Source of the DNA: Bacteroidales bacterium
Lineage (GTDB): Bacteria; Bacteroidota; Bacteroidia; Bacteroidales; UBA932
DNA length: 6,943 nucleotides
Assembly (NCBI GenBank): GCA_009784635.1
Contig: WRBG01000105.1
Span: 1-6,943, forward strand
Direction: 5' to 3'
The translations under genes were made by a program, and so were the position numbers. Every line of letters starts with the position of its first letter. Within the stretch, counting starts at the first letter, position 1. The notes beneath the pieces are model-generated. The model searched no databases, was not told where the DNA came from, and worked only from the letters and a program-made list of their open reading frames with translations. Positions 1 through 5,271 of this stretch are shown in pieces.

Positions 1-25
1 GTATTTGCTACAAAAATCATGCCGA

Positions 26-967
26 TTATCGGATAAAGAAACAGGCTACCCCCAACACACAGAGGATGGCGCCCAGTACCTCTATCCATTTGGGCCTTTG
101 TTTGTAGATGAGGACGTAAGGAATAAGGATGAGTATGGGAACGGTAGCCATAATGGTGGAGGCAATTCCGGTTTCTGTATACCGTACGGCCGTAAGAGAC
201 AGGGATACGCCCAAGAAAGGGCCAAAGAACGCTCCGCCAAAGGTGGCCCACATGCTCTTGCCGTCTCGCACGACCCGAGCCAATACGGGGCTGCGACCGG
301 TCAGCAGGATAATGAGGGCAAACCCGATAGTACCGGCTATAATGCGCATTTGGGTGGCGGCAAAAGGGATATAATGACCAAAAAATTCGGGAGTTCCAAG
401 GCTTTGTTCGTAACAGAGCATTCCCTTTTTACTCAGCACTATGCCCAAGCCTTGCCCCAAGGCCCCTCCCAAAGCTAAAAGGACGCCGCGCAGGGGAAGA
501 TGCAAGGCCAATCCGGCGCTTCCCTTGGTCCTGTTGGACCGTTTTAATACGGATATGGCAATCCCCGTTAAGGTAATGGACATACCCAATAAGCCCATGG
601 GTCCGGTTTGTTCGTCCAAAATCATAAAGCCAAAGACGGCCGCAAAGGGGGGAGCCATGGTCATGATTAACTGGGAAAATCGGGAGGTAATCAAGGTATA
701 GGAGTAAAGCAGGCAGAGGTCGCCAAATACAAAACCCACCAAGCCGGACAGAGACATCCACATCCAAGTTTGGGTGTCCGCCCCTTGGGGCAACAGGTGT
801 CCGGAGCTGAACCACAGGAGGCCTCCAAGCATCAAGCCTCCAAAAATCAGACGGATAAAATTTACCTGTAAAGCTCCAATGCGGTTGCCCGCGTATTCAA
901 AAAACAGGGCCGTGCAGGTCCAAGAGCAGGCAACCATAATCGCTATACATTCACCAATATAATTCAT
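26..967 (-). CDS. EamA/DMT-superfamily inner-membrane transporter
   Basis: A 313-residue, almost wholly hydrophobic protein with the two-fold EamA layout: one half at about residues 1-141 and a second at about 158-312, roughly ten membrane helices, with a basic loop between the halves (LKRSNRTKG, near 141-149). The first half ends in the usual LDEQ segment (Glu119). In the second half the matching stretch reads YKQRPKW, without the common glutamate. Length fits the family (about 290-310). EamA proteins export or import small metabolites; the substrate cannot be read from sequence. It starts 13 bp after the stop of the LytTR gene with no promoter between, so it is probably the last gene of the LiaF-like/LytTR operon and a candidate output of that regulator (inference). 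ATG at 967-965; the stop at 28-26 lies near the window edge, so what follows is unseen. Family call is firm, function open. Confidence 0.9.
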   Translation of the reverse strand: MNYIGECIAIMVACSWTCTALFFEYAGNRIGALQVNFIRLIFGGLMLGGLLWFSSGHLLPQGADTQTWMWMSLSGLVGFVFGDLCLLYSYTLITSRFSQLIMTMAPPFAAVFGFMILDEQTGPMGLLGMSITLTGIAISVLKRSNRTKGSAGLALHLPLRGVLLALGGALGQGLGIVLSKKGMLCYEQSLGTPEFFGHYIPFAATQMRIIAGTIGFALIILLTGRSPVLARVVRDGKSMWATFGGAFFGPFLGVSLSLTAVRYTETGIASTIMATVPILILIPYVLIYKQRPKWIEVLGAILCVLGVACFFIR

Positions 968-980
968 AGGCTGATTTCTG

Positions 981-1790
981 CTATTGAATGGCTTGTTTTA
1001 GTAGTTTGTAGCCCGCTCCCGATGCCTTGAGGGTTTTCCCGTTTTTGAGGTACAGGCGATAGCTTTCTTTTTCGTAAAGTTCGATTTTAGCCACTTGATG
1101 TACATTAACGATAAATGAACGATGGATGCGGATAAATTGGAGAGAAGGCAGCTTTTCTTCAAAGAATTTCATGGTGTTTTCTTTAAAGAATACGCCCTTG
1201 GCCGTATGCAGTCGTACATAATCTCCGCAGGCCTCTAAATAATCAATTTCCTCTATGGGTATTACGTGGATTTCCCTGCGGTCTTTCACGGCCACCCGCT
1301 TTAGTGCTCCGGCCTGCTTTTCCAAAGTTTGCCTAAGGGATTGGATTTCTTCGGACAAGCAGGCATGATGGACATATTGGCTGTAGCTCAAGATAATTAT
1401 CGTATAAAAGAGCAGGCCTTCTATAATCCTCCAGCCGGTGGAAGTCTTCAGAAACAATAAATAAGAGATATTCAGATAAAACAGGGACATGATTTGGTGA
1501 CCGGCAAACATCCATCCCGTAACCAATATGCCTGCCAACAAGCTGTAAGTGGCTATGTTATTATACCGGTTTTTGGCCGTCCAACTTCCAAAACGTACAG
1601 GATACCACAGGACTAAGGCTCCACAGGCGAACAACAGGTTAAAGACCGCTGCATCGGCAAGGGCAAGCCAAAAAGCAATGGGATTAAAGCCGTAAACTAC
1701 CCCGGCTTGGATGAGGATAATCAGCATCCAAATGCAGGGATAAAGAATACGCCAACGGTAGTTCTGCAATATGGGGTTACCTTGAGTCAT
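981..1790 (-). CDS. Membrane-anchored LytTR-domain transcriptional regulator
   Basis: A 269-residue protein. The N-terminal half is membrane-embedded, with about four helices (near 15-34, 40-64, 78-98 and 120-138) plus a possible membrane-associated stretch at 100-115. A hydrophilic, probably helical linker follows (about 140-166, SEEIQSLRQTLEKQ). The C-terminal LytTR DNA-binding domain (about 167-268) shows the conserved blocks IDYLEACGDYVRLHT (182-196) and FIRIHRSFIVNV (219-230). There is no receiver domain, no phospho-accepting aspartate context and no histidine kinase. The layout resembles a LytS-type membrane sensor whose kinase is replaced by the DNA-binding domain. An even helix number puts the LytTR domain in the cytoplasm. 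The ATG (1790-1788) overlaps the stop of the LiaF-like gene (TAATG), so translation is probably coupled. Targets unknown; autoregulation of this operon is plausible. LytTR assignment is firm; signal and targets are inference. Confidence 0.93.
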   Translation of the reverse strand: MTQGNPILQNYRWRILYPCIWMLIILIQAGVVYGFNPIAFWLALADAAVFNLLFACGALVLWYPVRFGSWTAKNRYNNIATYSLLAGILVTGWMFAGHQIMSLFYLNISYLLFLKTSTGWRIIEGLLFYTIIILSYSQYVHHACLSEEIQSLRQTLEKQAGALKRVAVKDRREIHVIPIEEIDYLEACGDYVRLHTAKGVFFKENTMKFFEEKLPSLQFIRIHRSFIVNVHQVAKIELYEKESYRLYLKNGKTLKASGAGYKLLKQAIQ

Positions 1791-2563
1791 TATTTGGAAC
1801 GGATTTCGCCTCCGCCAAATACGGATGTAATCTCTATAATTAGGCGCTTGTTTTCTTCGGTATCAAAATAGGGCTGTACGCGCTTGTCTTCAAAAGAGCC
1901 GAATACGTTGGTCGGACGGATGTCTACCTTCCAGTGGGTGGGGACAAACAGGGTAATGCCTCCAAATACGGTATTGATTTCCAAGGTATGGCTGCCTTCG
2001 GCCAATTGGGCGTCGCTGAGGTCTAATTCCATACCTCCAAACACGCAATTGATTTCTCCTCCTTTAAAGTCAGAGGTACTTATTTTCTCCTTGCCGCCTC
2101 CAAACACATAGTTCCGTTCAAAGTGTTCGGATGAATCCTTAGAGGTATAGGTGGTACGATAATTTCCGGAGTGATGAAACGAGGACTTGCCGTGGTGGTG
2201 GAAACAGAAAAAAAGATGATGTTTTCCAAATATGACTTTGAAAAGCAGATAAATACCTATAAGTATCAATATAATGGCCCAAGATAAGGCCCGCCCGTTT
2301 CCATGAAAAGGATAGATATTCCCAAAAATCACGGGCAGGAGGAATACGGCGCCTATAATGGTTAATATAATACCGAGGCTTTGGTTGCGACGCTGGACGA
2401 GCAGCACGGTGCCAATAGCAATCAGCAGTGTTTGCCAAGAGAAGATGATGGATTTGACGGTGGGGGACAAAAGTCCGGTATAAGAAGTAAGCAACAGGAT
2501 GCCTGCCGCGATGACGAGGAGGGCGAATAATACATGCCCGGTTTTGTTTTTGTGTGTAATCAT
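1790..2563 (-). CDS. LiaF-like membrane protein (DUF5668-type helices plus VFGG-repeat C-terminal domain)
   Basis: A 257-residue protein. Four membrane helices (about 10-29, 38-56, 62-81, 93-112) match the LiaI/LiaF-type transmembrane module. A His-rich linker (about 114-133) and a beta-rich C-terminal domain (about 150-257) follow. That domain carries five spaced VFGG-type motifs at 153-156, 174-177, 199-202, 220-223 (VFGS) and 248-251, as in the LiaF/VraT 'cell wall-active antibiotic response' and related adhesin-like families. The positive-inside pattern (QRRN at 57-60, K109/K114) puts the C-terminal domain in the cytoplasm. In Firmicutes, LiaF restrains an envelope-stress system. Here the partner is probably the LytTR regulator, whose start overlaps this stop. 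First gene of its operon, 110 bp after the MATE gene, with a TAnnTTTG box just upstream. The A-rich leader has no Shine-Dalgarno. Family call good; negative-regulator role is inferred by analogy. Confidence 0.88.
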   Translation of the reverse strand: MITHKNKTGHVLFALLVIAAGILLLTSYTGLLSPTVKSIIFSWQTLLIAIGTVLLVQRRNQSLGIILTIIGAVFLLPVIFGNIYPFHGNGRALSWAIILILIGIYLLFKVIFGKHHLFFCFHHHGKSSFHHSGNYRTTYTSKDSSEHFERNYVFGGGKEKISTSDFKGGEINCVFGGMELDLSDAQLAEGSHTLEINTVFGGITLFVPTHWKVDIRPTNVFGSFEDKRVQPYFDTEENKRLIIEITSVFGGGEIRSK

Positions 2564-2576
2564 GGTTTGTTATTTT

Positions 2577-2597
2577 CGACAAAGGTATAACTTGTCG
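2577..2597. promoter_or_regulatory. Candidate operator: 6+6 inverted repeat over the -7 box
   Basis: Perfect arms CGACAA (2577-2582) and TTGTCG (2592-2597) with a 9-bp spacer overlap the predicted -7 element of the LiaF-like/LytTR/EamA operon. A 6-bp direct repeat GGTTTG (2564-2569 and 2597-2602, 33 bp apart) flanks it. A factor bound here would block the promoter. Arms this short can arise by chance in a 110-bp gap, and LytTR proteins usually bind direct rather than inverted repeats, so this is tentative. Confidence 0.28.
2580..2587 (-). promoter_or_regulatory. Predicted promoter -7 box of the LiaF-like/LytTR/EamA operon
   Basis: The minus strand reads TACCTTTG, a perfect match to the Bacteroidota -7 consensus TAnnTTTG, ending 16 bp before the ATG at 2563. 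This would give a very short leader. No good -33 TTTG is seen at the expected distance (the bases there read TGGG). It lies in the only sizeable gap among the minus-strand genes, which supports a separate transcription unit. No convincing hairpin terminator for the MATE gene is visible in the same gap. Confidence 0.55.
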
Positions 2598-2673
2598 GTT
2601 TGCTGTCCCATACGTATTCGTTAAAGCAGGGTGAATTTTCGATAAAGTTCCGTTTTCCCACGATAAAATGCTG

Positions 2674-4011
2674 TTAGATTTGCCGGTTTTTCCATTTGCC
2701 GCTTTGGAGGTAGCGGTAGCTGAAAATAAACAGCACGCCAAAATAAAGCGCCTCGCTGGTCCAGCAAAGGGGCAATGAGGCATGCAGTACCTGTACCAAC
2801 AAATAGAGATAGGATAAATAGAAAAGTACGGTAATGATTTCTATCTTAAGGGCTTTTCTGGTGTTTCCGGTTCCCGAAACCGAGCTAAAGAAAATATTTC
2901 CGACCGCCACTATGGACAAAGCGGCGCTGACGACCAAGAGGGAGGAGCGACAGATGGCAATCAGGTCGGGGTCGGCGGTGTAGATACTGAGCAACGGATG
3001 GGGAAAGAGCAGCAAAAGCAGTGAGAAAATTAGGGAAATGACCAAAGCCGCCTTGATGATTTTCCAAATCAGCGGCAGCACTTCTTGGCTTTTTCCTGCA
3101 CCAATCGTATTGCTTACCAAGGTGCTGGTGGTGGTAGACAGGGCAAATACGGGCAGGGCAAACAACATGTATATGCTGCGGACAATATTGGCGGCCGCCA
3201 AGGATTGTTCGCCCATCTTTTCTATGGCCAAAAAGAAAACGAACCAAGTGGCTAAAGAAATCAGGTATTGAAACATCAGCGACAAAGACACATTCAGTAT
3301 ATTTTGGATTACGCTCCATCCTTTAAACCGTATGACGGAAAATCCGTATTTTTTAAGTTCGACCGCTACAAAGGTATAGCAGAGGTAAAATACCGTAGAG
3401 GAGGCTTCTGCAATTACGGAAGCCAATCCTGCTCCGGCAATGCCCATGGCCGGAAACCCCCAATGTCCAAATATAAGCGCGTAGTCAAAAACAACATTCG
3501 TGCCCGCCATGATAAGTGCATTGATAGACAGTATTTTCGTATTGGTAGTTCCTACAAAAAAAGCGCGAAACGATAGGTTTATGCAGGCAAAAAAGATGCC
3601 AAGAATGCGCCAATCCAAGTAGGTAACGGAGGCTTCCAACACGGCGTCAGAGGAGAGCATCACAGCCAGCGCAGGTCGGGCGCAGAATTTGACTAAGAGG
3701 AACATAGCCAAGGCAATGAGTATCAGAAACAATGTTCCGTGTAGGCAGATTTCGCCAATCTTATGGTATTGCTGCTCCCCGTTTCGCCTGCCAATCAAGA
3801 TTTGGGCGCCGGTGCTAAACCCAAAGGCTAAGGTAAAGATTACAATGTAAAAAATACCGGCAATGGCCGAAGCCCCCAGTTCCACGGCGCCCACATGCCC
3901 CAAAAAAGCCGTATCTGTAACCTGTATTAGGTTTTGCGCCAACAGGGTAATAAAAATGGGATAGGCGATTTTTAGGATTTGCCTGTAAGAATAAGAACTC
4001 CGGGTCGGCAC
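2674..4011 (-). CDS. MATE-family multidrug/toxin exporter
   Basis: A 445-residue inner-membrane protein with about twelve hydrophobic helices in two halves, the usual size for MATE transporters. The helix-1 signature VTDTAFLGHVG (31-41) is the typical DTxxxG-type MATE motif, with Asp33 at the position often used for cation coupling. The second half carries ALPVFALSTTTSTLVSNTIGAG, like the family's second signature. MATE proteins expel cationic drugs or metabolites using a sodium or proton gradient; the substrate here is unknown. The start is a GTG at 4011-4009, 2 bp after the nucleotidyltransferase stop. The first helix begins at about residue 12 and no nearby downstream ATG would keep it whole, so GTG is preferred. 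It is probably cotranscribed, and perhaps translationally coupled, with the nucleotidyltransferase. A distant relation to Wzx/MurJ flippases (same superfamily) exists, but the motifs fit MATE proper. Confidence 0.93.
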   Translation of the reverse strand: MPTRSSYSYRQILKIAYPIFITLLAQNLIQVTDTAFLGHVGAVELGASAIAGIFYIVIFTLAFGFSTGAQILIGRRNGEQQYHKIGEICLHGTLFLILIALAMFLLVKFCARPALAVMLSSDAVLEASVTYLDWRILGIFFACINLSFRAFFVGTTNTKILSINALIMAGTNVVFDYALIFGHWGFPAMGIAGAGLASVIAEASSTVFYLCYTFVAVELKKYGFSVIRFKGWSVIQNILNVSLSLMFQYLISLATWFVFFLAIEKMGEQSLAAANIVRSIYMLFALPVFALSTTTSTLVSNTIGAGKSQEVLPLIWKIIKAALVISLIFSLLLLLFPHPLLSIYTADPDLIAICRSSLLVVSAALSIVAVGNIFFSSVSGTGNTRKALKIEIITVLFYLSYLYLLVQVLHASLPLCWTSEALYFGVLFIFSYRYLQSGKWKNRQI

Positions 4012-4013
4012 GG

Positions 4014-4928
4014 CTATGGGCGGATTATGGAGTGTGGGTATACTCCTTGTTCAATGAGTTGCCGGATGCGGGATTCGGCATAGGGGCGGTCCTCTTTATA
4101 GGTGATGCCAAACCAAGAGGAGTCGGTAGTCAAGACGCGCACAGAGGCGCGCCGGTCCTGCAACAATTGATTGACCACAGTCGGAATATAAAACTCCGAT
4201 TTGGCTTCTTGTCCTCGCTCCCGAATAAAGCTATGGAAAGCGCTTTGGAGGTGGCCAAAGAAATCGGGAGTAAAGCCCCAAAAGTTCATGGATACTTGAG
4301 TGTCCGGCAACAATGTAGTCGGAGTCCCGTCCGGAGATTCGCACACAATGTTCCCCTCCGGAGTCTTGTGTATCTGATGACATTCCACCACCTCTGTCAA
4401 CATGCCCCTGTCGTTTACGCTGCATACGCCCCTCGAAACCCCTCCCGATTCGGACAGCGTATTCCCTGTTTGGTAACTTACCATGGCATAATTGTTTTGT
4501 TGGGCAGCACCCGTATGTAGAAATGCAGCCATGGCCGTATAGGCTTGCCTGCCGTAAAAATCATCGGCATTGATGACGGCAAAGGGGGTCTTGGTTTGGG
4601 GGCCGGCCATCAGCAGGGCGTGTCCGGTACCCCAAGGCTTGCTGCGGTCCGGAGGAGGCAAAAATCCGACAGGTAATTCTTTATCAGGCTCCTGTTCCAC
4701 AAAAGCGATTTCCAAGGCTTTGTGGTAGCGTTTGGCAAAGGCATGTTCAAAGGCTGCACGAAAATGTCCGCGGATAATAAACACGACTTTGCCAAAACCC
4801 GCTTGGGCTGCATCGTATACAGAATAGTCCATGATGGTTGCTCCGTTTGGCCCTATGACGTCTAATTGCTTGAGGCCTCCGTAACGGGCCCCCATGCCTG
4901 CCGCCAAAACAATGAGTGTGGGTTGCAT
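4014..4928 (-). CDS. Sugar-phosphate nucleotidyltransferase family protein
   Basis: A 304-residue GT-A/Rossmann-type NTP transferase from the ATG at 4928-4926. The N-terminal nucleotide-binding loop is LAAGMGARYGGLKQL (8-22), a variant of the GxGTRxxPxxK signature with Lys20 in the lysine position. Next come KPWGTGHAL (97-105) and the metal-binding NADDFYG (120-126), then SMNFWGF (213-219) and a late SWFGITYKED (271-280). Such enzymes couple a nucleoside triphosphate to a phosphorylated sugar or similar metabolite, releasing pyrophosphate. Which sugar and nucleotide cannot be told; no kinase partner is adjacent. A TTG at 4949 would add seven residues (MHKITKI), but it would start inside the predicted -7 box (4954-4947) and the family begins at the QPTLIVLAAG strand, so the ATG is chosen. 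It heads an operon with the MATE gene and diverges from the DivIC-like gene. Cytoplasmic. Confidence 0.9.
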   Translation of the reverse strand: MQPTLIVLAAGMGARYGGLKQLDVIGPNGATIMDYSVYDAAQAGFGKVVFIIRGHFRAAFEHAFAKRYHKALEIAFVEQEPDKELPVGFLPPPDRSKPWGTGHALLMAGPQTKTPFAVINADDFYGRQAYTAMAAFLHTGAAQQNNYAMVSYQTGNTLSESGGVSRGVCSVNDRGMLTEVVECHQIHKTPEGNIVCESPDGTPTTLLPDTQVSMNFWGFTPDFFGHLQSAFHSFIRERGQEAKSEFYIPTVVNQLLQDRRASVRVLTTDSSWFGITYKEDRPYAESRIRQLIEQGVYPHSIIRP

Positions 4929-4944
4929 TATTTTTGTAATTTTG
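4929..4944 (+). promoter_or_regulatory. Predicted promoter for the DivIC-like/GH9 unit (two tandem -7 boxes)
   Basis: Two back-to-back perfect TAnnTTTG matches: TATTTTTG (4929-4936) and TAATTTTG (4937-4944), 22 and 14 bp before the ATG at 4959. No clear -33 TTTG is found at the usual distance. The boxes fill the gap directly upstream of the nucleotidyltransferase start on the other strand. The region is T-rich, so one of the two matches may be incidental. Confidence 0.5.
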
Positions 4945-4946
4945 TG

Positions 4947-4976
4947 CAAAAATAGTCTATGAAACGCAAATACAAA
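4947..4976 (-). promoter_or_regulatory. Predicted promoter of the nucleotidyltransferase-MATE operon
   Basis: The minus strand carries TATTTTTG (4954-4947), a perfect TAnnTTTG -7 box, with TTTG (4976-4973) 18 bp upstream, close to the usual -33/-7 spacing. It ends 18 bp before the ATG at 4928. The -33 element lies inside the first codons of the divergent DivIC-like gene. It is the best-formed promoter in the window. Confidence 0.6.
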
Positions 4977-5237
4977 TATTTTATCGTGGGGGCAGTCTTT
5001 GCCGTATGGATTATTTTCTTTGACCAGAGTAACTTAATAGATTGGGGCACGGCTCTGGCAGATTTAAGCAAGCAAAGGGCAGAAAAGCAGTTCTACGAGC
5101 GGGAAATCTCCCGTATCCGCCAACAGCTAAGGGAACTACAGTCCAACCGAGACAGTTTGGAAAAATTTGCCCGGGAACAATATTATTACCTCGAAGACGG
5201 AGAGGTAATTTTTATTGTGGAGGAGAATAAGAGGTGA
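4959..5237 (+). CDS. Septum formation initiator (DivIC/FtsB family)
   Basis: A 92-residue single-pass membrane protein. A short basic N-terminus (MKRKYKY) precedes one membrane helix (about 8-21). A coiled coil follows (about 34-72, KQRAEKQFYEREISRIRQQ and onward), then the family's closing motif LEKFAREQYYYLEDGEVIFI (about 67-86). Size and order are those of DivIC/FtsB proteins, which join FtsL and FtsQ/DivIB in the division complex and activate septal peptidoglycan synthesis, with the coiled coil in the periplasm. The ATG at 4959 follows an A/T-rich leader without Shine-Dalgarno; two TAnnTTTG boxes lie just upstream. It diverges from the nucleotidyltransferase and is followed after 34 bp by the family 9 hydrolase gene. 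No other division gene is in the window. Naming it divIC or ftsB would need comparison with the genome's other short coiled-coil division proteins. Confidence 0.9.
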   Translation: MKRKYKYFIVGAVFAVWIIFFDQSNLIDWGTALADLSKQRAEKQFYEREISRIRQQLRELQSNRDSLEKFAREQYYYLEDGEVIFIVEENKR

Positions 5238-5271
5238 AAAATACGTCTGTAAACACATTAAATACGATATC

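Noticed and set aside
429..815. Minus-strand frame of 128 codons inside the EamA gene
   Set aside because: Same strand but a different frame from a clear membrane transporter; its Pro/Arg-rich content has no recognisable fold.
5..962. Plus-strand open frames at 5-478, 129-374, 441-701 and 774-962
   Set aside because: They lie antisense within the EamA gene, have low-complexity or basic compositions without domain motifs, and have no promoter. They are shadows of a strongly supported gene.
2618..2673. Intrinsic terminator after the MATE gene
   Set aside because: Only a repeated TTTATCG and a 3-bp stem (CGT/ACG) were found on the minus strand, with no GC-rich stem followed by a T run.
2139..2783. 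Minus-strand frame of 214 codons across the MATE/LiaF-like gap
   Set aside because: It overlaps the end of the MATE gene and over half of the LiaF-like gene in another frame, and its sequence is a His/Arg/Pro-rich frameshift product. The gap also holds the predicted promoter.
4947..4949. TTG as start of the nucleotidyltransferase
   Set aside because: It sits within the predicted -7 box and adds residues outside the family core; the ATG at 4928-4926 starts right at the first beta strand.
5238..5271. Independent promoter for the family 9 gene in the 34-bp gap
   Set aside because: No TAnnTTTG match is present in the gap; the nearest candidate (5206-5213) lacks the final G and a -33 element.
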